DNA of 7,135 nucleotides from an uncultured bacterium (GCA_905215725.1 CAJMRD010000093.1:1-7135); one strand, 5' to 3'. Positions 1 through 5,932 are shown, counted from the stretch's first letter. The notes: generated from the letters alone by a model not told the origin. Numbers and translations are program-made.

Positions 1-1
1 G

Positions 2-550
2 GCCACCACGACCGACGAGCCCGCCACCAAACCCAAGCGCGCACCGAAGCGCCGCAGCAAAAAGCGTCCCAAGCCTGGCCTGCTGGACGGCATCGACACC
101 TCGGACCTTTCCGCCGACGAACGTGAACTCGTGCGCCGTCGCGCCGCTATAAAAAAGTCCATGAAGGGTAACAAGCGCGCCAACACCAAGCCCGAGCTGC
201 TCGTACGCCAGCGCCTGCGCGCCGCGGGCCTTACGGGCTATCGCTTGGAATGGAAGGTTCCCGGCAAACCCGATATCGCCTTTCCCGGGCGCAAGATCGC
301 CATCTTCGTCAACGGCTGCTTTTGGCATCGCTGCCCCAAGTGCAACCCTAGCCAGCCCAAGCGCAACGTTGAGTTTTGGGAGGCAAAGTTCCGTCGCAAC
401 GTCGAGCGCGACCGCGCTGCCATCAACGCACTTACCCAAATGGGCTGGACGCCCATCACCGTCTGGGAATGCGAGCTCAAGAAAGACCGCATCGATGCCA
501 CCATGGAAAAGGTCATCGAGCAGGTACGGGCTGCAGAGCCGCAGCGCTAG
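2..550 (+). CDS. vsr: Very short patch repair (Vsr-type) DNA mismatch endonuclease, 5' end missing
   Basis: Vsr enzymes nick DNA at T:G mismatches left by deamination of 5-methylcytosine, so repair can restore C:G; they usually accompany a cytosine-C5 methyltransferase. The reading frame is open to the left edge, giving 182 visible residues; the true start is off the window. A GTG at 131 could start a 139-residue protein but has no evident Shine-Dalgarno sequence. The domain begins near residue 54 (MKGNKRANTKPELLVR, the usual Vsr opening), followed by GKPDIAFP (D91, matching catalytic Asp51 of E. coli Vsr), NGCFWHRCPKC (104-114), an EFW motif and VWECEL (154-159). C106, C111, C114 and C157 could form the zinc site. 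The position of E. coli His64 is Asn104, while the His69 equivalent (H109) is kept. The first ~50 residues form a Lys/Arg/Pro-rich tail absent from E. coli Vsr. Family call is firm; a partner methylase would have to lie outside the window. Confidence 0.9.
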   Translation, partial: ATTTDEPATKPKRAPKRRSKKRPKPGLLDGIDTSDLSADERELVRRRAAIKKSMKGNKRANTKPELLVRQRLRAAGLTGYRLEWKVPGKPDIAFPGRKIAIFVNGCFWHRCPKCNPSQPKRNVEFWEAKFRRNVERDRAAINALTQMGWTPITVWECELKKDRIDATMEKVIEQVRAAEPQR

Positions 551-804
551 GAACGAGCCGTCCACACGCCCCACACAGGCAAGCCACATCCGTGCCACAA
601 ACCTTAGAAAGCCCTTAAGCCCAAAACCTTTCAAGAGTGTTACTCGATAGCTTTTACCTGCGGTTTCATCGCAACGTCAAACCTCATTAAGCCTTTCTTT
701 AGCACTTCTTTGCAGCAGCCGCGGCATAATACTGCCAACGCACGGGACCTAGCAGCACACCCCGTGCGCAACCTTTTGGTGGACATCGAGGAGGCCGCAT
801 AAGC
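551..804. other. Intergenic region without a clear gene; possible leader for the small ORF
   Basis: This stretch is less GC-rich than the flanking gene and has no convincing open frame on either strand. No GC-rich hairpin followed by a T-run is visible behind vsr. A -10-like CATAAT lies at 725-730 without a recognisable -35 box. Just after it is the 8-bp inverted repeat annotated at 739-768, and at 788-794 a GAGGAGG Shine-Dalgarno sequence for the ORF at 805. The order -10 element, hairpin, ribosome-binding site, ORF would suit a short 5' leader, but each element is weak alone. I saw no tRNA or known structured RNA here. Confidence 0.35.
739..768. repeat. 8-bp inverted repeat (hairpin) in the leader of the small ORF
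   Basis: CGCACGGG at 739-746 is the exact reverse complement of CCCGTGCG at 761-768, with a 14-nt loop. It is followed by AACCTTTTGGT, which can form a second, very small hairpin. No T-run follows, so it does not look like an intrinsic terminator. It could be a 5'-UTR stem in a transcript starting near the CATAAT at 725-730. Confidence 0.4.
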
Positions 805-1014
805 ATGCATTCTTCCAATGACGCAGCACAGCAGCCATCCCTAAATCATGCAAACCTTTTCTCCTTCCCCCCGACACAGAGAAACGGCCTCCTCGACTCC
901 CCCACCACAAAAGCCAAACGCTCAACCGACCAGAGCCACAACTTGCGAGCATCGTTCGAAAAGCTCCAAGCATCCCTAAACAAGTCATTCCCCAACCAAG
1001 CCCGGGCATACTAA
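805..1014 (+). CDS. Possible small hypothetical protein (69 aa)
   Basis: I do not recognise this protein and its coding status is doubtful. For it: GAGGAGG at 788-794 lies 10 nt before the ATG, and the third codon positions favour G or C, as in the real genes nearby. Against it: the sequence is hydrophilic and low in complexity (rich in Ser, Asn, Gln, Pro and Lys), shows no motif, signal peptide or membrane segment, and the region is C-rich with few G, so an open frame could arise by chance. The C-terminal half (LRASFEKLQASLNKSF) could form a short amphipathic helix. It stands alone between vsr and the large palindrome, on the strand opposite the aldolase. An ORF on the minus strand (749-1009) overlaps it and looks even less like a gene. 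Confidence 0.3.
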   Translation: MHSSNDAAQQPSLNHANLFSFPPTQRNGLLDSPTTKAKRSTDQSHNLRASFEKLQASLNKSFPNQARAY

Positions 1015-1083
1015 CCCCTCATCAACAAAGAAGCCCTGACGCCCCACCCATTTCCGCCCCAACGCCACAAGGGCGATCGAGCA

Positions 1084-1236
1084 GGACGGCTTGGGCGGGT
1101 CCCCGTACTTAGTTTCCAAAATCATTCCGCAGCGCGAAGGCCCCCGTTGCCAACGCTTCGTAGAAGCGAGGCAACGGGGGCCTTCATGCGCGAGGACGTT
1201 TTGGAAACTAAGTACGGGGACCCGCCCAAGCCGTCC
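1084..1236. repeat. 153-bp nested palindrome with 38-bp perfect outer arms
   Basis: Three stems are nested. The outer arms, 1084-1121 and 1199-1236, are exact reverse complements over 38 bp (left arm begins GGACGGCTTGGGCGGG and ends TAGTTTCCAAAA). Inside, 1136-1151 pairs with 1170-1185 over 16 bp (GAAGGCCCCCGTTGCC). At the tip, CGCTTC (1154-1159) pairs with GAAGCG (1163-1168) around a GTA loop. The right arm ends 24 bp before the stop codon of the minus-strand aldolase, so the element would lie in that gene's 3' UTR and may help end transcription or stabilise the mRNA; but no T-run follows the 16-bp stem on either strand, unlike a standard intrinsic terminator. Arms this long and perfect also fit a small non-autonomous mobile element (MITE-like), though I find no target-site duplication in the flanks. 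The structure is plain in the sequence; its origin and role are unknown. Confidence 0.9.
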
Positions 1237-1260
1237 GGTGGGATCAGAGTACCCTTGCTG

Positions 1261-2118
1261 TTACTCTGCTTTGCCCACGGAGTTGAGGTTGGTCATGCGG
1301 ATCTTAACCAGCTCGGTGATCTCACGCATACCCTCCTTAGCCGGCTTCTTGGGGTCGAAGCAGGCGGGGTTCTCGGCCATGTAGGCCATGAAGCCCTTGG
1401 TGTAGGCCTGACGCAGCTCGGTGGCGTAGTTAACCTTGCAGATGCCGTTCTTCACAGCCTCGGCAACCTGCTCATCGGGCACACCGGAGGTGCCGTGCAG
1501 AACCAGCGGCACGTCGACGGCGTCGCGGATAGCCTTGACCACGGACTGCTCGATGTGCGGATCGCTCGTGTACACGCCGTGGCTGGTACCAACGCCAATA
1601 GCCAGCGAGGTGCAGCCAGTGCGCTCGACGAACTCCTTGGCCTCGGCAGGATCGGTGTAAGGGCTCTCGCCCTCAACCGCGGGACCGTCGTCTTCCTTGC
1701 CGCCAACCTTACCGAGCTCAGCCTCGACGGGCACACCCATGGCGCGGCCAGCGTCGGCGACGGACTTGGTCAGGGCGATGTTGTCCTCGAAAGACTCGTG
1801 CGAGCCGTCGATCATAACGGAGGTATAGCCCGTGCGGAAAGCCTGCATGCAGCGGTCATAGCCATCGCCGTGATCGAGGTGCAGGGCGACGGGCACGGAA
1901 GCGCGCTCGGCAGCGGCCTTGACCATGCCGTAGAAGTAATCCAGGCCAGCGGTCTTAATGGTGCCCGGGGTGGTCTGCATGATGACGGGGGACTTGGTCT
2001 CCTCGGCGGCGGCCAGAACGGCCATAACAAACTCGAGGTTCTCGACGTTGAACGCGCCGACGGCGTAGTGGCCGGCCTGAGCGTCCTTGAGCATCTTTTC
2101 GGTGGTAACAAGTGCCAT
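1261..2118 (-). CDS. fba: Class II ketose-bisphosphate aldolase (fructose- or tagatose-1,6-bisphosphate)
   Basis: Zinc-dependent cytosolic enzyme splitting a ketohexose 1,6-bisphosphate into dihydroxyacetone phosphate and glyceraldehyde 3-phosphate. The 285 residues match the GatY/KbaY type (about 284) rather than the longer FbaA type (about 359). Active-site residues sit at GatY numbering: HLDHGDG with D82 (catalytic) and H83, H180 (GTSHGVY) and H208 (LVLHGTSG) as zinc ligands, and N230 in KVNYATELR; MIDGSH (102-107) and EAELGKVGGKEDD (132-144) are also typical. The ATG at 2118 follows a GAGAGGAG ribosome-binding site (2128-2135) with 9-nt spacing; the frame runs further upstream, but that extension is not family-like. 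The divergent DeoR regulator is its likely controller. Fructose versus tagatose substrate cannot be settled from the sequence: the DeoR neighbour resembles galactitol/tagatose loci, but no other tagatose-pathway gene is visible, so it may be the general glycolytic aldolase. Confidence 0.95.
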   Translation of the reverse strand: MALVTTEKMLKDAQAGHYAVGAFNVENLEFVMAVLAAAEETKSPVIMQTTPGTIKTAGLDYFYGMVKAAAERASVPVALHLDHGDGYDRCMQAFRTGYTSVMIDGSHESFEDNIALTKSVADAGRAMGVPVEAELGKVGGKEDDGPAVEGESPYTDPAEAKEFVERTGCTSLAIGVGTSHGVYTSDPHIEQSVVKAIRDAVDVPLVLHGTSGVPDEQVAEAVKNGICKVNYATELRQAYTKGFMAYMAENPACFDPKKPAKEGMREITELVKIRMTNLNSVGKAE

Positions 2119-2138
2119 GAGCGTTTGCTCCTCTCCCT

Positions 2139-2161
2139 CGCCCGCATCTGGACATCGGGCG
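2139..2161. promoter_or_regulatory. Inverted repeat in the aldolase 5' UTR
   Basis: CGCCCG (2139-2144) and CGGGCG (2156-2161) are exact inverted repeats around an 11-nt centre. They lie just upstream of the aldolase ribosome-binding site, so on the mRNA they would form a small stem next to it. It could be an operator, an mRNA-stability element, or chance in GC-rich DNA. Confidence 0.3.
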
Positions 2162-2203
2162 TAGTTGTTCACAAGGCGTTTTACCTTGCGTTTTGCTGCG
2201 CTC

Positions 2204-2209
2204 ATTGTA
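2204..2209 (-). promoter_or_regulatory. Candidate -10 element for the aldolase gene
   Basis: On the minus strand this reads TACAAT, five of six matches to TATAAT, about 86 nt upstream of the aldolase start codon. There is no good -35 box at 16-18 bp. A TTGACC (-35-like) lies much further upstream at 2254-2259 and could serve another start site. Tentative. Confidence 0.3.
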
Positions 2210-2323
2210 TGAAAATCGATGGTGTCGCACGCATGAGATATCACCGGCACACAGGTCAAGACGCTCGTTTTTGAAAAGCAAACGGAAGAGATTCGCACCG
2301 GATTCCTCTATACGACATTGCAG

Positions 2324-2385
2324 TTTTCAAGCGAATCATCTTTCTTTTATAGAAAAGATAAGTAATCGAAAGGTGTTTTCTTACT
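2324..2385 (+). promoter_or_regulatory. Candidate promoter and operator dyads for the DeoR-family gene
   Basis: This AT-rich stretch contrasts with the GC-rich surroundings. TTTTCA (2324-2329), an 18-bp spacer and TATAGA (2348-2353) form a plausible promoter. Two dyads overlap or follow it: TTTCT (2341-2345) with AGAAA (2351-2355), and a longer one in which AGTAA (2361-2365) and GAAA (2368-2371) pair with TTTC (2377-2380) and TTACT (2381-2385). The second dyad would fall at about +1 to +25, a common place for an autoregulatory operator. The pairing is visible; binding by the DeoR protein is inferred. Confidence 0.35.
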
Positions 2386-2453
2386 CAAAAAGAAAATGAA
2401 CGAAAATGGACTCAACACAATTCCTGCAAATTTTAGTTGAGAATGGAGCAGCT

Positions 2454-3257
2454 ATGGCCCATGTAACAACCCGAGCCTTCGCCGATGAACGTCGTGCCGC
2501 CATCATGGAGATGCTTGAGCATAACGCCTCGGTGCAGGTAGCAGAAATCGCCCAGACCTTTGGCGTGTCCTCCGTCACCGCCCGCGCCGACCTAGACGCG
2601 CTCGCCGAAGCAGGCAAGCTGCGCCGCACACATGGCGGCGCTGTGTCGCTCCACAAACGCCTAACCGTCTCCACGCAGGATCGCCGCATCAATGTCAACG
2701 TCGCCGCCAAGCAAGCCATCGCGCAAAGCGCCATCGAGCTCGTCAGTGACGGCGACACGTTGCTCGTCGACTCGGGCACCACGGCGCTCGAGTTCGTCCG
2801 GCTCCTCGATCAGCGCGACGGTATCACCGTCATCACGGCCGACATTACCATTGCCGATTACATCGACGAGAGCATGCCCTCAGTCGATGTCGTCATGCCG
2901 GGCGGGGCGCTGCGCAAAGGCCATCGTTATCTGTACGGACCGCTCACTATGCAGGCGCTCCAAATGGTCCACGCCGATCTTGCCGTCATGTGCCCTGGAG
3001 CTTTTGTTCCCGGCTGCGGCTTTACGACCGACTTTCCCCAGATGGCCGAGACCAAAACGGCCATGATCGCCGCAGCCCATCAAAGCGTCGCCCTCATGGA
3101 CGCCAGCAAGGTTAACGGACGTGGCATGTACCGTTTTGCCGAGCTTGCCGACGTCGACACCATCGTGATGGACAGCGACCCCGAAGGCGCCGTCGCTACC
3201 TCAATCGCCGAGACCGCCGACGACGCCCGCCCGAATCTCGTCATCGCCGGCGCTTAA
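2454..3257 (+). CDS. DeoR-family transcriptional regulator of sugar metabolism
   Basis: DeoR-type repressors bind operators through an N-terminal winged helix-turn-helix and are released by a phosphorylated sugar. With this start the protein has 267 residues. The DNA-binding part covers roughly 13-66: DERRAAIMEML, helix-turn-helix VAEIAQTFGVSSVTARADL, and the hallmark RTHGGAV (58-64). The C-terminal sensor domain has LLVDSGTTALE (103-113), VVMPGGALR (146-154), GFTTDF (189-194) and LMDASKVNGRGM (214-225), all at expected places. I prefer the ATG at 2454 because GGAG lies 5 nt upstream and DeoR proteins usually begin close to the ERR motif; an ATG at 2406 would add 16 residues but has a poor ribosome-binding site. 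It is divergent from the aldolase, its likely target along with itself, and convergent with the flavodiiron gene. The effector cannot be named from sequence. Confidence 0.92.
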   Translation: MAHVTTRAFADERRAAIMEMLEHNASVQVAEIAQTFGVSSVTARADLDALAEAGKLRRTHGGAVSLHKRLTVSTQDRRINVNVAAKQAIAQSAIELVSDGDTLLVDSGTTALEFVRLLDQRDGITVITADITIADYIDESMPSVDVVMPGGALRKGHRYLYGPLTMQALQMVHADLAVMCPGAFVPGCGFTTDFPQMAETKTAMIAAAHQSVALMDASKVNGRGMYRFAELADVDTIVMDSDPEGAVATSIAETADDARPNLVIAGA

Positions 3258-3260
3258 ACA

Positions 3261-3294
3261 AAAACCACCACAAAGGTACCTTTGTGGTGGTTTT
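3261..3294. terminator. Bidirectional intrinsic terminator, perfect 34-bp palindrome
   Basis: Both halves (AAAACCACCACAAAGGT and its exact reverse complement) join without a mismatch, giving a stem flanked by A-run and T-run so it can act on both strands. On the plus strand it follows the DeoR stop codon by 3 bp and ends in TTTT. On the minus strand it follows the flavodiiron stop codon by 22 bp and ends in TTTTTGTTT, a better U-tract. It therefore insulates two convergent genes. Confidence 0.93.
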
Positions 3295-3316
3295 GCTCGT
3301 TAAAAGCGAGATATCG

Positions 3317-4477
3317 CTACTTGGACAGCTCGTCAGCAAGGACCTCGATCTGAGCGCGCGAGGCGTCGTTGAGCGAACCCAGCACGGTCACCTTGTTCTG
3401 CGCCAGGGTAATGTCCTTCATGCCCTCGAGCTCCTTGGTCATAACCTTGGCAGCTGCGGGCGCCCAGGAGCCGCCCTCGACGAGCGCCACCGTACGGTTC
3501 TGGTAGGCATGCTCGGCAAGCGTGTGGATAAAGGTGCTCATGAACGGGAAGATCTCGCCCTGATAGGTAATGGAAGCGAGTACCAGACGGTCATAGCGGA
3601 ACGCATCCTCAACGGCCTCGGCCATGTCGTCGCGAGCCAAGTCAAAGACGGAGACCTTCTGGCCGCGGGCCTCGAGCGCAGATGCGAGCTCCTCAACGGC
3701 AGCCTTCAGATGGCCGTACACGCTCGCATAGGCAATGGTGATGCCCTCGTCCTCGGGCTGATAGCTCGACCAGGTGTTGTAGGTGTCGAGGTAGTAGCCC
3801 AGGTTCTCGGTCAGCACGGGGCCATGGAGCGGACAAATAATCTGGATGTCCAGGTCGGCGGCCTTCTTGAGCACGGCCTGCACGAACTTGCCGAACTTAC
3901 CGACGATGCCAAAGTAGTAACGGCGTGCCTCGCAGGCCCACCCTTCCGGATCTTCGATGTCATTGGCACCAAACTTGCCAAAGCCATCGGCACTAAAGAG
4001 CACCTTGTCGGTGGCCTCGTAAGAGAACAGCACCTCGGGCCAGTGAACGTTGGGAGCGCCGACAAAGGTTAGGCTGTGGCCGCCCAGGTCGAGCACATCG
4101 CCCTCTTTGACGACCATCTTGCGCTCGGGGAAGTCGGTGCCAAAGTAGTTGACCATCATGCGGAAGGCACCCATGCTGGCCACGATCTGCGCCTGGGGAT
4201 AGCGCTCCATAAAGGCAGCGATGCCGGCGGAGTGATCGGGCTCCATGTGATGAACGACCAGGTAGTCGGGCGTACGACCATCGAGCACGGCCTCGAGGTT
4301 GCCGAGCCACTCGTCGACAAAGTCAGCGTCAACCGAATCGGCGACGGCGATCTTGTCGCCCAAGATAACGTAGCTGTTGTATGCCATACCGTTCTCGGAC
4401 ACGTCGTACTGGCCCTCGAACAGGTCAATGTCGTGATCGTTAACGCCAATGTAGCGGATATCCTTGGTGATCTCCAT
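3317..4477 (-). CDS. fprA: FprA-type flavodiiron protein (A-type flavoprotein; oxygen or NO reductase)
   Basis: Cytosolic enzyme of anaerobes reducing O2 to water or NO to N2O, protecting oxygen-sensitive metabolism. It has 386 residues, the usual size for the two-domain form. Residues 1 to about 245 are a metallo-beta-lactamase-like domain with the full di-iron ligand set: H77, E79 and D81 in HHMEPDH, H145 in NVHWPEV, D164 in FSADGFG, and H218 in CPLHGPV. The rest is a flavodoxin-like FMN domain (YASVYGHLKAA at 250-260, SITYQGEIFPF at 302-312, VEGGSWAP at 333-340). There is no C-terminal rubredoxin or flavin-reductase domain, so electrons must come from a separate partner not seen here. The ATG at 4477 follows AGGAGG (4487-4492) by 9 nt, which decides it over an in-frame upstream extension to 4540. 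O2 versus NO preference cannot be read from the sequence. Confidence 0.95.
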   Translation of the reverse strand: MEITKDIRYIGVNDHDIDLFEGQYDVSENGMAYNSYVILGDKIAVADSVDADFVDEWLGNLEAVLDGRTPDYLVVHHMEPDHSAGIAAFMERYPQAQIVASMGAFRMMVNYFGTDFPERKMVVKEGDVLDLGGHSLTFVGAPNVHWPEVLFSYEATDKVLFSADGFGKFGANDIEDPEGWACEARRYYFGIVGKFGKFVQAVLKKAADLDIQIICPLHGPVLTENLGYYLDTYNTWSSYQPEDEGITIAYASVYGHLKAAVEELASALEARGQKVSVFDLARDDMAEAVEDAFRYDRLVLASITYQGEIFPFMSTFIHTLAEHAYQNRTVALVEGGSWAPAAAKVMTKELEGMKDITLAQNKVTVLGSLNDASRAQIEVLADELSK

Positions 4478-4493
4478 CAGGCAAAGCCTCCTA

Positions 4494-4546
4494 GATAGAC
4501 AAAAGAGCCCGTCTATCATAGCACTCGTCTTCATAGCCACGGCTAT
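4494..4546 (-). promoter_or_regulatory. Candidate fprA promoter flanked by two short palindromes
   Basis: Read on the minus strand, TGCTATGAT (4515-4523) is an extended -10 element (TG, one base, TATGAT). The -35 position (about 4538-4543) has no consensus but sits inside the perfect dyad ATAGCC-AC-GGCTAT (4533-4546). A second dyad, GATAGAC (4494-4500) with GTCTATC (4511-4517), overlaps the -10 element and the predicted start and reaches almost to the ribosome-binding site. A weak -35 covered by a palindrome, plus a dyad at the start site, suits a regulated promoter, perhaps redox-responsive given the product; the regulator is unknown. Confidence 0.45.
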
Positions 4547-4606
4547 CTGCCAGCATCCTTATCGATTGTTATTGAGGCGGAATATATCGCCATTGACCTG
4601 CAAAAA

Positions 4607-5638
4607 CTATGTGCGCGGAGCTGCCGTGGTATGTCGAACGATAAGCTGGCCGGGAATACGAATGGCAACGGTTTTGTCCGTTGCCCCCGCCTTGGGAACC
4701 GCGTGTTCGAACACCTCGCGTCCACGCTGATGCAAATCGAATCGAACGGTCGTGAGCTCGTTGTGTGCCACAAAATCATCGAGCGAATCGTCGACGCCCA
4801 CCACGCTCACGTCCTCGGGCACGCGCAGACCGCTATCGCGCAGCGCTGCAATCGCGCCATTTGCCATCTGGTCGTTTGCCGCGTAAATCGCCGTCATGGT
4901 GCGATCGTGCTCGGCCAGGTACCTGCCGGCCTCGTAGCCGCTGTTGGCAGACCAGTCGCCCTCGAGCGGCTCTGCCGGCTCGATGTGTTTACGCTCGAGT
5001 GCATCCTGCCAACCGGCGCGACGAAATTGCTCGTCGACCGAGAATGACGGGCCGCCAATATAGCGAATCTGCTCGTGCCCTAGCTCAAACAGGTGATCCA
5101 TAAGCAATAGCGAGCAGCCGTAATGGTCGGAATCGACCGTGGTCACCTGCGGGTGCGCGTACATGGTAACGATGACCGTGCCAATGCCCGGCAGTGGATC
5201 AAACGTCTCAAAATCGGGCGCCATGCGACTCATACCGATGATGATGCCGTCCACCGGCAATGCGGCCATACGACGCGTGGCCTCGGCAAGCGAAAACTCC
5301 TCGGTCTTGGACATCTCGACCAGCGTGATGGCGCAATTATGCTCGCGAGCAGCGCTGGCGATGCCGTCGATCATTGAGAGGTTGCCGAACTTGGTGACAT
5401 CGTTGACGCACAGGCCGACCGAATGATAACGGCCGTCGCGCAGCGAGCGACCGGCATAACTCGGACGAAAGCCGAGCTTTTGCATAGCGGCCTGTACGCG
5501 CTGGCGCGTCTGCTCGTTAACGTTAGGCAAGCCGTTGGCGACGCGCGAAACCGTCTGCTGCGAAACGCCGGCAGCGCGGGCGACGTCGGCCATGGAGACC
5601 GGACGCGAACTGGTATCGTTGGACGGGCGCCTTGCCAC
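4607..5638 (-). CDS. LacI-family transcriptional regulator, probable galactose-gene repressor
   Basis: LacI/GalR proteins are dimeric or tetrameric repressors whose sugar-binding domain, related to periplasmic binding proteins, switches DNA binding. The 343 residues match the family. The helix-turn-helix spans about 16-36 (MADVARAAGVSQQTVSRVAN), the hinge region lies near 56-67 (GFRPSYAGRSLR), and the effector domain contains TTVDSDHYG (166-174), RYIGGPS (192-198), YAANDQMANGAIAAL (252-266) and RVPEDVSVVGVDD (272-284). The start is a GTG with GAAGG 7 nt upstream (5646-5650); the ATG at codon 16 would cut into the DNA-binding domain. It is divergent from galK, and the shared intergenic region carries three copies of a LacI-type operator, so galK and its own gene are the likely targets. 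No terminator is evident before fprA, so some readthrough is possible. The inducer, presumably galactose or a derivative, is inferred from context. Confidence 0.93.
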   Translation of the reverse strand: MARRPSNDTSSRPVSMADVARAAGVSQQTVSRVANGLPNVNEQTRQRVQAAMQKLGFRPSYAGRSLRDGRYHSVGLCVNDVTKFGNLSMIDGIASAAREHNCAITLVEMSKTEEFSLAEATRRMAALPVDGIIIGMSRMAPDFETFDPLPGIGTVIVTMYAHPQVTTVDSDHYGCSLLLMDHLFELGHEQIRYIGGPSFSVDEQFRRAGWQDALERKHIEPAEPLEGDWSANSGYEAGRYLAEHDRTMTAIYAANDQMANGAIAALRDSGLRVPEDVSVVGVDDSLDDFVAHNELTTVRFDLHQRGREVFEHAVPKAGATDKTVAIRIPGQLIVRHTTAAPRT

Positions 5639-5731
5639 AGGATCACCTTCACCCTTGCGAGATCTGAATAGCGTGAATGCCGGCCCGGGCAGAAATACAT
5701 CCCGCGCCGAGGCCCGCTATCGTCGGACGCA

Positions 5732-5745
5732 TGTTAACGTACTCT
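5732..5745. promoter_or_regulatory. Operator O1 (LacI-type), lacI-proximal
   Basis: TGTTAACGTACTCT matches the operator at 5919-5932 in 13 of 14 positions. It keeps the central CG typical of LacI-family sites. It lies about 20-33 nt downstream of the start predicted from the candidate lacI promoter at 5772-5777, where a bound repressor would block that gene (autoregulation, inferred). Confidence 0.7.
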
Positions 5746-5771
5746 ACTTTTTCTATCTGCATCTCTTCTGC

Positions 5772-5777
5772 TTTATA
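5772..5777 (-). promoter_or_regulatory. Candidate -10 element for the lacI-family gene
   Basis: On the minus strand this is TATAAA, a good -10 match, but the -35 position (near 5795-5800) lacks a consensus. An alternative further upstream is TTGTCA (5838-5843) followed at 16 bp by TAATCG with a TG extension. Either would leave operator O1 in the transcribed leader, which would be over 100 nt long. Confidence 0.3.
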
Positions 5778-5854
5778 AGTCCATACGGCAGTACCGTTCA
5801 CGGCTGAATTTCTACCGATTACCAGATTCTCAAAAAGTGACAAGCGATGTGTTA

Positions 5855-5868
5855 TGAGTACGTTAACA
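5855..5868. promoter_or_regulatory. Operator O2 (LacI-type), upstream part of the galK promoter
   Basis: TGAGTACGTTAACA is the exact reverse complement of operator O3. The identity extends to 18 bp: GTTATGAGTACGTTAACA at 5851-5868 against its reverse complement at 5919-5936. The site overlaps the candidate galK -35 box, so a bound repressor should exclude RNA polymerase. Centres of O2 and O3 are 64 bp apart; those of O1 and O2 are 123 bp apart. Confidence 0.8.
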
Positions 5869-5891
5869 TAGCCCGTAACGTGCGGTATTGT
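5863..5891 (+). promoter_or_regulatory. Candidate galK promoter
   Basis: TTAACA (5863-5868) and TATTGT (5886-5891) are separated by 17 bp, giving a moderate sigma-70-type promoter with a start near 5898. The -35 box is part of operator O2, and operator O3 lies about 20 nt downstream of the start, so the promoter is bracketed by repressor sites. A small dyad, TGAAC (5891-5895) with GTTCA (5901-5905), covers the start region. Confidence 0.4.
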
Positions 5892-5918
5892 GAACACTTG
5901 GTTCATGCCGCTTCAAGT

Positions 5919-5932
5919 TGTTAACGTACTCA
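5919..5932. promoter_or_regulatory. Operator O3 (LacI-type), galK-proximal
   Basis: TGTTAACGTACTCA is a 14-bp site with half-sites TGTTAA and TGAGTA around a central CG, an imperfect dyad of the LacI kind. It lies in the galK leader, 44 bp before the start codon. It is part of the 18-bp inverted repeat shared with O2. Confidence 0.8.

Noticed and set aside
749..1009. Minus-strand ORF of 86 codons overlapping the possible small gene
   Set aside because: GAGGGG lies 5 nt before its ATG, but the protein is Trp/Gly/Leu-rich and implausible, and it would end in the leader hairpin; support is weaker than for the plus-strand ORF.
1136..1185. Simple intrinsic terminator for the aldolase gene
   Set aside because: The 16-bp GC-rich stem is suitable, but no T-run follows on either strand and it is nested in a much longer palindrome, so I list it as a repeat with a possible termination role.
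1069..1250. Target-site duplication around the 153-bp palindrome
   Set aside because: Flanks GATCGAGCA (left) and GGTGGGATC (right) share no direct repeat next to the arm ends, so insertion by a duplication-forming transposase is not shown.
1147..2274. Long plus-strand ORF (375 codons) opposite the aldolase
   Set aside because: It is the mirror of a well-conserved aldolase gene in GC-rich DNA; its sequence is Leu/Gly/His-rich without motifs, and it starts inside the large palindrome.
3284..4072. Plus-strand ORF of 262 codons opposite the flavodiiron gene
   Set aside because: Antisense to a gene with all metal ligands conserved, starts within the terminator hairpin, and shows no family resemblance.
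5888..5905. CRP-like or cre-like catabolite site upstream of galK
   Set aside because: TTGTGAACACTTGGTTCA has a TGTGA half but no matching second half, and it does not fit the cre consensus; noted only as a small dyad.
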